Assembly: GCF_050896395.1 (NCBI RefSeq)
Contig: NZ_JBPBBA010000003.1
Coordinates: forward strand, 62,001-126,000
Origin: Nioella aestuarii
GTDB lineage: Bacteria; Pseudomonadota; Alphaproteobacteria; Rhodobacterales; Rhodobacteraceae
DNA: 64,000 bases
Direction of reading: 5' to 3'
Below, one piece after another: positions 45,128 to 54,256 of the stretch. Numbering within the stretch: the first letter of the stretch is position 1; the number at the start of each line of letters is the position of its first letter. The notes under the pieces were generated by a model. That model was not told where the DNA came from and made no database searches. It saw only the letters and a list, made by a program, of their open reading frames with translations. The translations under genes and the position numbers were made by a program.

Positions 45128-45151
45128 TGGTTGATCCTTAAGTGCCAGGGA

Positions 45152-46414
45152 TCAGTAGTTCGATTCCAGCTGCACGCAGGTCTCGGTTTCGGTGTTGTAC
45201 ATGCCACAGCCGAGACCGGGCCAATCCGACACCAGCACAGCGCTTTCGGGCAGGTAGTCTGTCCATGCGTCGCCGGGCACTTCATCGGTCTGGCTGATGA
45301 TCTCAAACTGGCCATCGGCCTGGATTTCACCGATCAGCACAGGCTTGGCGAGGTGGTGGTTGGGCAGCATTACCGCGGTGCCGCCGGTCAGGTTCGGGAA
45401 TTCCTGGCCATACATCGCTTCACGAACGGCGTCGACGTCGGTGGTGCCCGCTTCGGTCACTGCGTTCACCCACATGTTGAAGCCGATATAGTGGGCTTCC
45501 ATCGGGTCGTTGGTCACACGGTCCTCGCCGGCAAAGGCTTGCCATGCCTCGATGAACGCCTCGTTCTCGGGGGTATCGGCAGATTGGAAATAGTTCCATG
45601 CCGCCAGGTGACCAACGAGGTTGGAGGTATCAAGACCGGCCAGTTCTTCTTCACCGACCGAGAACGCAACCACAGGAATATCGTCGGCAGAGACACCGGA
45701 GGCGGCCAGTTCGTTGTAGAACCCGACATTCGCGTCGCCGTTGATGGTCGAGATCACACCGACCTGCTGCCCGCTTTCGCCAAGGGCGACCACATCAGAC
45801 ACGATGGACGACCAGTCGGAATGGCCAAAGGGCGTGTAGTTGACGAAGATGTTTTCCTGAGGGATGCCGTGATCCAGCAGATACTGTTCCAGGATCCGGT
45901 TGGTGGTGCGCGGGTAGACATAGTCGGTGCCGAGCAGAGCGAAGGTTTCGACGCCCAGTTCCTCAAGGAAATAGTCGACCGCCGGGATCGCCTGCTGGTT
46001 GGGCGCTGCACCGGTGTAGAAAACATTGCGCGAGCTTTCCTCGCCCTCATACTGAACGGGGTAGAACATCAGGCCGTTAAGTTCTTCCAGAACCGGCAGA
46101 ACCGATTTGCGGCTCACGGAAGTCCATGCCCCGAAGATTACATCAACTTCATGCACGGTCAGCAGCTCACGGGCGCGTTCCGCGAATAGCGGCCAATCCG
46201 ACGCCGGATCTACCACAACCGGCACGATTTCTTGGCCCAACAGACCCCCTGCTTCGTTCTGCTGTTCGATAAGCATCAGCATGACGTCGCGAAGAGTGGT
46301 TTCCGAGATCGCCATCGTGCCGGACAGCGAATGCAGGATACCGACGCGGATTTCTGCGTTTGCACCGGTCGCACAAAGGGCTGCGATTGCGCCCGAAAGT
46401 AGCAGTTTCTTCAT
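45152..46414 (-). CDS. urtA: Urea ABC transporter substrate-binding protein UrtA
   Basis: 420 residues from the ATG at 46414 (frame extends to 46468 but the signal peptide fits this start). The signal ends GANA-EIRVG near residue 20. UrtA hallmarks are RVGILHSLSGTMAISE, VVDPASDWPLFAERA, VLPVLEELNGLMFYPVQYEGEE and GTDYVYPRTTN; FmdD-like proteins are close relatives but the full urt gene order supports urea. It is the first gene of urtABCDE and is divergent from a LysR gene. Confidence 0.96.
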   Translation of the reverse strand: MKKLLLSGAIAALCATGANAEIRVGILHSLSGTMAISETTLRDVMLMLIEQQNEAGGLLGQEIVPVVVDPASDWPLFAERARELLTVHEVDVIFGAWTSVSRKSVLPVLEELNGLMFYPVQYEGEESSRNVFYTGAAPNQQAIPAVDYFLEELGVETFALLGTDYVYPRTTNRILEQYLLDHGIPQENIFVNYTPFGHSDWSSIVSDVVALGESGQQVGVISTINGDANVGFYNELAASGVSADDIPVVAFSVGEEELAGLDTSNLVGHLAAWNYFQSADTPENEAFIEAWQAFAGEDRVTNDPMEAHYIGFNMWVNAVTEAGTTDVDAVREAMYGQEFPNLTGGTAVMLPNHHLAKPVLIGEIQADGQFEIISQTDEVPGDAWTDYLPESAVLVSDWPGLGCGMYNTETETCVQLESNY

Positions 46415-46484
46415 GGAATTAGTCCCTTCTTCCTCCCTGCATTGTGCAGGTGCAGAAAGTGTTTGCAATTCTTCCTGTTGCTGT

Positions 46485-46525
46485 CTGCATCAAAATATTG
46501 CTATGCCCGATGCAGTTTTTGCATC
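46485..46525. promoter_or_regulatory. TGCATC/GATGCA operator cluster between urtA and the LysR gene
   Basis: CTGCATC (46485-46491), GATGCAG (46509-46515) and TGCATC (46520-46525) form two overlapping inverted repeats. One is a 6-5-6 palindrome (46509-46525) of LysR T-N11-A type. Further TGCA motifs occur at about 46445-46475. Location suggests autoregulation and control of urt. Confidence 0.5.
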
Positions 46526-46543
46526 ACCTGGAAAGGTTGTGGC

Positions 46544-47413
46544 GTGCGTCACCTGCGAATTTACCGCGCGATCCGGACCATTCTTCGCGAAGGTTCAATC
46601 CGTAAAGCTGCTGAAATCCTGACGATTTCTCCCTCGGCGCTGAACCGAGCCATTCTGTCATTTGAAGACGAACTGGGGGTGGAGATTTTCGAGCGTCTTC
46701 CCGGTGGGGTGCGCCTGTCGGTTGCAGGCGAATTGTTGTTTCGCCACTTGGATGAGCACCTTTCGCGCATGGATGATTTCGTTTCACTCGTTTCTGAAAT
46801 GCGCAGTGGCGTGGCGGGTGAGCTGCGCCTGTCAGTCAGCCGCGATCTGACAGAGGGTTTGCTGCCCCAGATCCTTGCACGCTATCGCGCTGCGCATCCC
46901 GGAATACGGATCAACATCGAGGAATCTGAAGGCCCCGATCTGCTCTCGGCCCGGCGGGTGGACCTGGCGCTTGTGACATGGCCTGAAACCAACAAGGGTT
47001 GCGAGGTTCTGCACTCTCATCAGGCGCGCGTCGTGGGCCGGGTCGGCCCGGCCTATCCGTTTGCCGGGCAATCGCTCTCGCTTGCGGATCTCTCTGACCA
47101 CGTGCTGATCCTTCCGCCCGAGGGGTCTGGCCTACGGGTTGCGGTGGATCTGGCTCTGCGCCGCAGCCGAGCGACACCGCGAACAGTTCTCGTCTATCCG
47201 CGCCTGCTGCCCGATCTTGCCACAGCCCCACTGCCCGAGGTTCAGCCTGTTCTCAACTGGCGGAGCACGGTTCCAGACGGGTATGTTGACCTTGCGCCGT
47301 TACGGATTGCGCCGGTTCAAATCACGCTGATGAGGCGAAGCGATGGCATCCTGGCCAAACCGGCAGAGCAGTTTCACGCCACGTTGCATCGTTATTTCGA
47401 TCAGCCTGAATGA
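46544..47413 (+). CDS. LysR-family transcriptional regulator, candidate urt regulator
   Basis: 289 residues from the GTG at 46544, with GAAAGG seven bases upstream; the open frame starts earlier but the upstream part encodes no HTH. The helix-turn-helix reads GSIRKAAEILTISPSALNRAI, and the C-terminal half is a periplasmic-binding-like sensor. Divergence from urtA across 129 bp, plus the operator cluster between them, makes it the likely regulator of urea uptake. Direct evidence is absent; a nitrogen-status or urea-related ligand is a guess. Confidence 0.85.
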   Translation: MRHLRIYRAIRTILREGSIRKAAEILTISPSALNRAILSFEDELGVEIFERLPGGVRLSVAGELLFRHLDEHLSRMDDFVSLVSEMRSGVAGELRLSVSRDLTEGLLPQILARYRAAHPGIRINIEESEGPDLLSARRVDLALVTWPETNKGCEVLHSHQARVVGRVGPAYPFAGQSLSLADLSDHVLILPPEGSGLRVAVDLALRRSRATPRTVLVYPRLLPDLATAPLPEVQPVLNWRSTVPDGYVDLAPLRIAPVQITLMRRSDGILAKPAEQFHATLHRYFDQPE

Positions 47414-47514
47414 GAGGCGAAATCCCCATTCAAAGCGGGGCGAAATACCCGGCGCATCGTCAGAAACCGTTTCCCGCCCCCGGTTGCACATGCAGGATCT
47501 CAGAAGGGGCAGCA

Positions 47515-48285
47515 TCAGATGCGGCCGGTCACTGACGTTTTCAGAAGTCTTGCCTTCTTTGCGAACTCACTGATCCCAAGACGTCCATCGGCAACCCTGT
47601 GTGGATCGGCGACGATGGATCGCAGCAAAGGTTCCGTTGTCGAAAATGCGAACAGAGACGATCTGGCCGCAGCAGATATCTTGGATTGCGCGGCCCTGCC
47701 GCGTCGAAAGCGTGCCAATGCCCGTTCGGCCAGGGCTTTCACACCTTCGGGCCTGCCATCTAGCAGGGGCACCCTGCCGCGTGATTCCAGTTCCGGCACG
47801 GCACGCAGAAACGCGCCCACGCCACCGCCCCATGCGATATCTCGCACTGCCTGTTGCGCCTCCTCTGACGCGCCAAGCGCACGTGCGGCGATCCAGGTCA
47901 GATTGCCAGATGTCGCGTCGATATAAGCGTCAAATCGCGCGTCATCTTCAAACGCATCGCGGTAGACATCCCACCGGCGCGCCGCAACAAGAGCATCCAG
48001 AAGCGGGGCGTCCTCTGCTTGGACAGCTCCGGCGAGGGGCTCTGCCACCTCATGCGCGCGGGCTGGTTTGCCCTGCCCGATCTCCTCGGCCACATCGCGC
48101 CAGAACTGCAAGCGCATCTCGGCAATCATCGGCTCAGACGCGACCCATGGGGCGCGCGCCACCTCGAGGTTGAAGGCGTAAATCGGAAAGAGAATGGCAC
48201 GGGCCGCTGGCGCTGCCGCCATTGTGGCAAGGAACCGGTCCGGGTCGCCACGTTCGACCAATTCAGCGCAGGCCTGAAGGCTCAT
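47515..48285 (-). CDS. Squalene/phytoene synthase-family protein (NDUFAF6-like)
   Basis: 256 residues of the trans-isoprenyl diphosphate head-to-head synthase fold. The DxxxD metal-binding aspartates of true synthases are not evident: the corresponding helices read AEMRLQFWRDVAEEI and AYIDATSGNLTWIAARALG. In that respect it resembles NDUFAF6, an Ndufaf complex I assembly factor, more than crtB or squalene synthase. No carotenoid genes are near. It overlaps the cimA stop by four bases, so it is coexpressed with isoleucine-pathway cimA. Confidence 0.8.
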   Translation of the reverse strand: MSLQACAELVERGDPDRFLATMAAAPAARAILFPIYAFNLEVARAPWVASEPMIAEMRLQFWRDVAEEIGQGKPARAHEVAEPLAGAVQAEDAPLLDALVAARRWDVYRDAFEDDARFDAYIDATSGNLTWIAARALGASEEAQQAVRDIAWGGGVGAFLRAVPELESRGRVPLLDGRPEGVKALAERALARFRRGRAAQSKISAAARSSLFAFSTTEPLLRSIVADPHRVADGRLGISEFAKKARLLKTSVTGRI

Positions 48286-49904
48286 GCCCCGGGCGCCCCG
48301 TCGCGGACCAGCTTCCAGGTGATGGCATCCAGCAAAGCCTCAAAACTGGCATCGACGATATTGGGCGAGACACCGACCGTAGACCACCGCCGTCCGGTGC
48401 TGTCCTGGCTGTCGATGATCACGCGCGTCACAGCCTCGGTTCCGCCTTGCGTGATGCGAACCTTAAAGTCCACCAGCCGGATATCGTCGATATAGGACTG
48501 GTAGGGCCCCAGATCCTTGGCAAGTGCCTTCGACAAGGCATTCACCGGGCCGCGATCCGCGCCAGTTTCATCCATGCTTTCGGACACAGACAGCATCTTC
48601 TGATCACCGATCTTAACCACCACAACGGCCTCGGAGAGGCTGACCATGTGATTGTATTTGTTCTTTCGACGCTCAACCGTGACCTTGTAGCGCTTGACCT
48701 CGAAAAAGGTGGGCAATTGTCCAAGCGCCCGGCGAGCCAGCAATTCGAAGCTGGCCTGTGCCGTGTCGTAGGAATAGCCCTCTGCCTCGCGCGCCTTGAT
48801 CTCTTCGAGAATAATGCCAAGAGCCGGATCGCCCTTTTCAACGGTCAATCCTGCCTCTGACAAGCGGCGGATCAGGTTCGACTGCCCGGCCTGGTTGGAC
48901 ATCGGGATGATGCGGGCATTGCCGACCGTGGCGGGGTCGATATGCTCATAGGTCGTGGGATCTTTGAGGATCGCGCTGGCATGAAGCCCCGCCTTATGGG
49001 CGAATGCGGAACTGCCCACATAGGGCGCCTGGCGCATCGGCACGCGATTGAGGATATCGTCCAGCTTACGGCTGATCTTGGTCAACCCGGTCAGCGCGTC
49101 GAGGGTGATCCCGGTCTCATAGCGGCTGGCATAGGGTTCCTTCAGCAGCAGCGTCGGGATGAGTGTGGTCAGATTGGCATTGCCACAGCGTTCGCCCAAT
49201 CCGTTCAGCGTGCCCTGAATCTGGCGCGCCCCGGCTTCCACGGCGGCAAGACTGCCGGCCACGGCGGTTTCTGTGTCATTGTGGGTATGGATGCCGAGCC
49301 GCTCGCCGGGGATGCCCGCCGCGATGACGTCAGCGGTAATGCGCCCGATTTCGGCAGGCAGCGTGCCGCCATTCGTATCGCACAGCACGATCCAGCGCGC
49401 ACCATTGTCGAGCGCAGCCTTGAGACACTCCAGCGCATAGCCCGGATTGGCCTTGTAGCCATCAAAGAAATGTTCGGCATCAAACAGAGCTTCACGCCCC
49501 TGCGCGACCAGATGAGCGATGGACTTCGCGATGTTATCCACATTCTCGGGCAAACTGATGCCAAGCGCGGTTTCGACATGGAAATCATGAGTCTTGCCGA
49601 CAAGGCACACCGCGCCAGTGCCCGCATTCAAGACGCCCGCCAACACATCGTCATTCTCAGCAGAGCGCCCTGCCCGTTTGGTCATTCCAAAAGCGGTCAT
49701 TGTCGCGCGCGTTTTCGGGGCTGCATCGAAAAAAGCGCTGTCCGTAGGGTTCGCCCCAGGCCAGCCGCCTTCAATGTAGTCTACGCCAAGACGATCGAGC
49801 ATGTTGGCGATGGACTGCTTTTCAACGGTGGAGAACTGAACGCCCTGCGTCTGCTGTCCGTCGCGCAACGTGGTATCATAAATGTAGAGGCGGGATTTGG
49901 TCAT
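48282..49904 (-). CDS. cimA: (R)-citramalate synthase
   Basis: 540 residues, the usual CimA length. The N-terminal TIM barrel begins YDTTLRDGQQTQGV, and the HTHND metal motif (LGIHTHNDTETAVA) and GERCGNANL are present. The C-terminal LeuA-type regulatory domain (about 420-530) contains DFKVRI and ATRVIIDS-like strands. It condenses pyruvate and acetyl-CoA to citramalate for isoleucine synthesis and is feedback regulated. RBS GGAGG lies seven bases upstream of the ATG. It follows cysS after a run of three palindromes. Confidence 0.95.
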   Translation of the reverse strand: MTKSRLYIYDTTLRDGQQTQGVQFSTVEKQSIANMLDRLGVDYIEGGWPGANPTDSAFFDAAPKTRATMTAFGMTKRAGRSAENDDVLAGVLNAGTGAVCLVGKTHDFHVETALGISLPENVDNIAKSIAHLVAQGREALFDAEHFFDGYKANPGYALECLKAALDNGARWIVLCDTNGGTLPAEIGRITADVIAAGIPGERLGIHTHNDTETAVAGSLAAVEAGARQIQGTLNGLGERCGNANLTTLIPTLLLKEPYASRYETGITLDALTGLTKISRKLDDILNRVPMRQAPYVGSSAFAHKAGLHASAILKDPTTYEHIDPATVGNARIIPMSNQAGQSNLIRRLSEAGLTVEKGDPALGIILEEIKAREAEGYSYDTAQASFELLARRALGQLPTFFEVKRYKVTVERRKNKYNHMVSLSEAVVVVKIGDQKMLSVSESMDETGADRGPVNALSKALAKDLGPYQSYIDDIRLVDFKVRITQGGTEAVTRVIIDSQDSTGRRWSTVGVSPNIVDASFEALLDAITWKLVRDGAPGA

Positions 49905-49919
49905 ACGAACGCCTCCAAA

Positions 49920-50012
49920 GAAAAATCTTCTCGAAGATTTTTCTGGTTGCCGATCGTAGAAAAATCTTCAGGAAGATTTTTCAGGCCAGAAGAATTTTCG
50001 GGAAAATTCTTC
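49920..50012. repeat. Three tandem palindromes between cysS and cimA
   Basis: Three 24-bp palindromes, each with 11-bp perfect arms: 49920-49943, 49959-49982 and 49989-50012. The first two share arms GAAAAATCTTC; the third has arms GAAGAATTTTC, a near relative. Centres differ (TC, AG, GG). The third overlaps the cysS stop by two bases. The AT-rich arms stand out against GC-rich surroundings. Each could fold as a stem-loop in either RNA. Confidence 0.85.
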
Positions 50013-51441
50013 ATGCCAGCCCCTCCAACTTCGACGCGTCGAATTCCGGGGTCGGCACAAGCTCCACCCCTGACTTCGACATGCGCACTTCCAAACCCGC
50101 ATCGATCAACGCGGCCTTGAGCCGGTCGACCTCGGAGAAGTCCTTTGTTTGCATCGCTTTGGTGCGCTCTTCGAATAAGAGCGTCGATAGAGAACTCAAC
50201 TGGGCCTCGGCAGCCAGTTTCTCAGCAGCGCCATCAGACACCCATGCGCCCATGTCAGCAGTATCTTCAAGCAATCCCAACAGGCGCGCGGAAGCCGCAA
50301 AGTCATTGACCTCCATTGGATCGACATCAGAGCGCTGCTGGTCGCTGATACTTTTGGCGAGATGAAATAAGCGCGAAATGGCCTTTGACGTGTTGAGGTC
50401 ATCTGCAAGCGCCTCGACTACATCATTGTCGGCCGTCCCTCCAGGTCCGGCTGACTCTGCCAAGGCTCTCCACCTGCGAAGGGTCTTCTCTGCATCCTCC
50501 GCCTTCTTTGCAGTCCAGTCCATTGGTTTGCCATAATGGGTGGACAAGAAAACAAACCGGATCACCTCGCCCGGAATGCCCTGCTCCAGCAAGTCATGGA
50601 TGGTAAAGAAATTGCCAAGGGACTTGGACATCTTCTTGCCCTCGACCTGCAGCATCTCGTTGTGCAGCCAAACCCGGGCGAAACCGCCCTCGGGATGCGC
50701 GCAGCAGCTTTGGGCGATCTCGTTTTCATGATGCGGGAACATCAGGTCGTTGCCGCCGCCATGGATATCAAAGGTCTCACCAAGCAGCTCATAGGCCATG
50801 GCAGAGCATTCAATATGCCAGCCGGGCCGTCCCCGGCCCCAGGGGCTGTCCCATCCCGGCAGATCATCTGAAGATGGCTTCCACAGGACGAAATCCATCG
50901 GGTCGCGTTTGTAAGGGGCCACTTCGACCCGCGCGCCCGCAATCATGTCATCGACCGACCGGCCAGATAATGCCCCGTAGCCATCGTAGCTTTTCACCGA
51001 AAACAGTACATGCCCGTCCGCCGCATAGGCGTGACCCTTGGCAATCAGCGTTTCGATCATTTCAACCATCTGGCTGATATACTGCGTGGCGCGTGGCATC
51101 TGGTTGGGCTCCATCACGCCCAAGGCACCCGTATCGTCCAGATACCACTGCGTCGTTTCCGCCGTGATCTCGGAAATTGGCCGCCCGGTTTCTGCCGCCT
51201 TAGCGTTGATTTTGTCATCCACGTCAGTGAAGTTGCGCACATATGTGACGTGATCGGGCCCGTAGACATGGCGCAGCAACCGATAGACTACGTCAAATAC
51301 CACAGCCGCCCGCGCGTTTCCGATATGGGCACGGTCATACACCGTGGGTCCGCAAACATACATGCGAACGTTATCGGACTCGATCGGCTCGAAGACCTCT
51401 TTCCTTCGAGTGCGGGTGTTGTGAAACTTAATCGTCGTCAT
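50011..51441 (-). CDS. cysS: Cysteine--tRNA ligase
   Basis: 476 residues, normal length. The zinc Cys30 is in MYVCGPTVYDRAHIGNARA, whose HIGN at 39-42 is the HIGH motif. KMSKS reads EGKKMSKSLGNF near residue 275. It charges tRNA-Cys. The start ATG at 51441 is preceded by a GAGGAT-type site. Downstream on the same strand come the three palindromes and cimA. Confidence 0.97.
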   Translation of the reverse strand: MTTIKFHNTRTRRKEVFEPIESDNVRMYVCGPTVYDRAHIGNARAAVVFDVVYRLLRHVYGPDHVTYVRNFTDVDDKINAKAAETGRPISEITAETTQWYLDDTGALGVMEPNQMPRATQYISQMVEMIETLIAKGHAYAADGHVLFSVKSYDGYGALSGRSVDDMIAGARVEVAPYKRDPMDFVLWKPSSDDLPGWDSPWGRGRPGWHIECSAMAYELLGETFDIHGGGNDLMFPHHENEIAQSCCAHPEGGFARVWLHNEMLQVEGKKMSKSLGNFFTIHDLLEQGIPGEVIRFVFLSTHYGKPMDWTAKKAEDAEKTLRRWRALAESAGPGGTADNDVVEALADDLNTSKAISRLFHLAKSISDQQRSDVDPMEVNDFAASARLLGLLEDTADMGAWVSDGAAEKLAAEAQLSSLSTLLFEERTKAMQTKDFSEVDRLKAALIDAGLEVRMSKSGVELVPTPEFDASKLEGLA

Positions 51442-51596
51442 GCCTGATCCTCACGCGGGGCGCTTGCGGGCGGACGTAGCAACTTCTTCGAGAATTTGGA
51501 AGCAACGAACGGACGGCTTTGCATGAGTTAACTCGCGGAGTTGCCGGTGCACCTGCCCGGTATCCATCGATGAATACCGGATAGAGGCAAATTAAG

Positions 51597-51898
51597 TCAG
51601 GGTATTATGCGGTTTTTCTGCCATTCTTTCAGTCCGGTTTTCTTTTGCGCTTGCAGGCTTGCACAAGCCTCCTTGTGTGTTGTGAAAGGCCCACCTTCGT
51701 TTCCGATGGGGGCATATGGCCGTGTCCACCGCCCAAACCGATCCGACAAATCAAGGCAATGGTCACAACCGAAATCTCGAAGGCAAACTCGCCAAACCGT
51801 TCCGGGGGGGGACACGCCCGCGATGGCGATTGCGACAAGAGAACTAAAAGCAAACCCGCCGCACGCAGGAACAGCGTTGCAGCGGTGTGCCCAGACAT
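51597..51898 (-). pseudogene. Small secreted-protein gene split at a G8 homopolymer
   Basis: Two overlapping minus-strand frames look coding on opposite sides of a run of eight G (51804-51811). Frame one (ATG at 51898) gives a signal peptide ending near SPSRA-C. Frame two, past the run, reads GTVWRVCLRDFGCDHCLDLSD and later GGPFTTHKEACASLQAQKK, ending at a TGA (51597-51599). A ninth G would join them into one protein of about 100 residues with paired cysteines. The alternative frame beyond the run is poor. I do not recognise the family. It could be a decayed gene, a phase-variable gene or a sequence error. Confidence 0.45.
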
Positions 51899-51943
51899 GA
51901 GTCGAGGATTGGTCAAACAGGATTATCCAAGTCGTGAGGCAAC

Positions 51944-53296
51944 TTAGAAAAAGGTCGAAAGGGTGAACTCGAAAAACGTGTCCCCATCCAGCACTGTCAG
52001 GGGGTCAAACTGACTGCCGGTTTCAACATGGCTAGCGCTGATCTGGGCGCGCATCCGGTCTCCGATCCGGCGAGACAAGGACAGCGAGTAAAGCTGAGCA
52101 GAGCTCTCAAGATCCTGGAAAAGGCCAAACTCTACTCGGCTGTCATTGGGGTCGTTCAGACTGTAGTACAGCCCCAAAAAGGCATCATCGTTAAAAATCG
52201 TTGCGGGTTGCATCACGCTTCGATCATCGAAGTGATATTCCAAAGCCAGGATCAACGTGCCATCGGTTCCGGCAAAATCGTAGAAGGTATGATCGCCCCC
52301 GATAATGCCCGCCGTAAAGCGCTCGTTATCTGTTTCCCTGACATATCCCTCAAATCGGAACTGCGTGTCTCCTTGGGCATAGACCGCGGTCAGGCCCACT
52401 TGCTGGATGTCTTGATAGTAAGGAACCTGGGCCAGGACATTCGGGCCTTCACTGGCCACCGCAATCCCGAATTGGCTGACCAGCAATGCTGCAATCTCGG
52501 ACACGCTGGTTGGGGTAAGGGTGCCGGCCTCGTAAGCGTCTCGCAGCGCGGTCGACATTTGATCGCAGATCGCCGGAGTTACCGGGCCAGAGGTCGTGAC
52601 ACATCCTGGCAGCAGAACGGCTTCCCTGTTCGTGCCCTGATAGTAGGAAAGTCCGAAATCGAGCGACCCGCTGCCGACGGAGAAATAGTTGCTGTAGCGC
52701 AGGGCGACATCAAGCTCATCGTCTTGCTGATAGGTGGCGAAGTCACCATAGGTCGGGAACGGACCGCGCTGGCGGGTTGCTTGGCCGCCATAGTTGCTGC
52801 TGACATCCCCCCCAAGAACATAGGCACTGAACGTCCCGATCCCGGTAAAGAAATTCGCGTTCAGCATGGGCGTACCGATCAGCTCGCTGCCGCCAACCTG
52901 GTTGGAGGCGTCGCGTGCATTCAGCACGTTCACGATCGTTCGACCGTTGCTGACGCCCCAGTCTTCAACATTGTATCCGACGACAAGATCCCAATTGTCG
53001 AAGCTTTGGGTGTAGTAGGCCTTCTGAATGTTGAAGGTGGACCGGTCATTCGCGTCATCGCCCAATCCGTCGAACTGAAACACCAGCTCACCCGGGCCGA
53101 CGGACATCCCGCCATTCAACTGCATCCCGATAAAAGGATAATAGCCTGCCGGCCCCTGTCCGCTATATTGCCCATCTTCGGTGTAGAAACGGAATCCCAG
53201 GTCGATCTGACCTGACAGATCCAACACCGGGCCGTCCGCCAAAGCGGGGATCGCAGAGGCAACGGAAAGCAATCCTGCTATCGCGCATGTTTTCAT
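51944..53296 (-). CDS. Outer-membrane beta-barrel (porin-like) linked to the PKS cluster
   Basis: 450 residues. A Sec signal ends ALA-DGPVL near residue 20. The mature protein alternates short amphipathic strands and ends in LSTFF, with the terminal Phe that outer-membrane barrels need for BAM recognition. A loop with two cysteines (LPGCVTTSG ... AICDQM) may form an extracellular disulfide. The overall style is like DUF1302/porin-type barrels that accompany RND-MMPL plus LolA-like export modules. It lies 159 bp downstream of the LolA-like gene on the same strand, so it may be part of the same transcription unit or have its own promoter. Confidence 0.75.
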   Translation of the reverse strand: MKTCAIAGLLSVASAIPALADGPVLDLSGQIDLGFRFYTEDGQYSGQGPAGYYPFIGMQLNGGMSVGPGELVFQFDGLGDDANDRSTFNIQKAYYTQSFDNWDLVVGYNVEDWGVSNGRTIVNVLNARDASNQVGGSELIGTPMLNANFFTGIGTFSAYVLGGDVSSNYGGQATRQRGPFPTYGDFATYQQDDELDVALRYSNYFSVGSGSLDFGLSYYQGTNREAVLLPGCVTTSGPVTPAICDQMSTALRDAYEAGTLTPTSVSEIAALLVSQFGIAVASEGPNVLAQVPYYQDIQQVGLTAVYAQGDTQFRFEGYVRETDNERFTAGIIGGDHTFYDFAGTDGTLILALEYHFDDRSVMQPATIFNDDAFLGLYYSLNDPNDSRVEFGLFQDLESSAQLYSLSLSRRIGDRMRAQISASHVETGSQFDPLTVLDGDTFFEFTLSTFF

Positions 53297-53455
53297 GACC
53301 TGCCCCCCCGGGGATGTGTCTGGATACCCAGCACCATGATACCCGACCGCAAGAATATCGCAGAATTCCGCGTTCAGGTAGCAGGGCCATTAAGCATTTG
53401 TCATTTCACTGCCTCAGATGCCTTTTAAGCAACATCTTTGACATTGTTCAGCGTT

Positions 53456-54256
53456 CTAGTTGATCCGGCGCAGGGCATTGACCGTGAAGGCGTTTTCACG
53501 AAGTCCCTGGTTGAACTGGTAGTCTCCCCAGTTAAGCAAGGTGCTTGCGCCCGTAAGATGGTTCGTCATCTCCATGCGTGACGCCCGCCAGAATCGACCC
53601 GCGTAGCGCCTGTATCCGCTAATGGCGAGTGTCTTAAGATGCGCCCCCCGCCGATCAAAATAATGAACTTGCTGAAGTCGCAGCTCCTGCTGGTCCAGCC
53701 AGATGCGCTGACGGCTATAACCGGAATTCGTGGTCGGGATACGGTCGATCACATGGCATTGGCCAGCGCCGGCAAGGCGCTCATCCGCAATCCAGCGATG
53801 ATCGAACTTGTCGACTTCCTGATCGACCATGTCCTCGAACGCAAACTCGCTTCCCACGAATGACCCGGACCGCCCGGAGCCACTAATGCGCCGCACCCGT
53901 TCCATTGCCGGCAGAAACAACCACTGATCGTCAGACTCTCCCCGATATGCATGGGTCAGCAATGCAGTGTTTCGAATGTCGCCGGGCCAGCGGAAAATCA
54001 GCAGGGATCGAGACCGGCCCGGGCCAGTCGTAATCCAACTGGCATCAAATCGGCGGGTTGCTTCCTGCCCACTGGCCGTGCGCAACACCATGTCGCCAGA
54101 GACCGAGATATCCTGATATCCGGACTGTCGTTCCGATGCCTCGGTTGCAATCGCCAAACCGCGATCTTCAGCGGCATCGGTGCGTCCCGGGGTGGCCAAA
54201 GGCAACAGCGGCAGGGACAGACCAAGAGAAAGAAAGAAGCGGCGATTAAGGCTCAT
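53456..54256 (-). CDS. LolA-like periplasmic outer-membrane lipoprotein-sorting protein
   Basis: 266 residues. The N terminus has twin arginines and a hydrophobic core (NRRFFLSLGLSLPLLPLA), possibly Tat. The mature region matches the LolA_like (PF17131) family: VSGDMVLRTASG, RSLLIFRWPGDIRNTALLTH, DDQWLFLPAMERVRRI and GSEFAFEDM. LolA-fold proteins carry hydrophobic ligands across the periplasm. The ATG overlaps the transporter stop by four bases, so it is translationally coupled. I infer it ferries the transporter's product to the outer membrane. Confidence 0.85.
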   Translation of the reverse strand: MSLNRRFFLSLGLSLPLLPLATPGRTDAAEDRGLAIATEASERQSGYQDISVSGDMVLRTASGQEATRRFDASWITTGPGRSRSLLIFRWPGDIRNTALLTHAYRGESDDQWLFLPAMERVRRISGSGRSGSFVGSEFAFEDMVDQEVDKFDHRWIADERLAGAGQCHVIDRIPTTNSGYSRQRIWLDQQELRLQQVHYFDRRGAHLKTLAISGYRRYAGRFWRASRMEMTNHLTGASTLLNWGDYQFNQGLRENAFTVNALRRIN

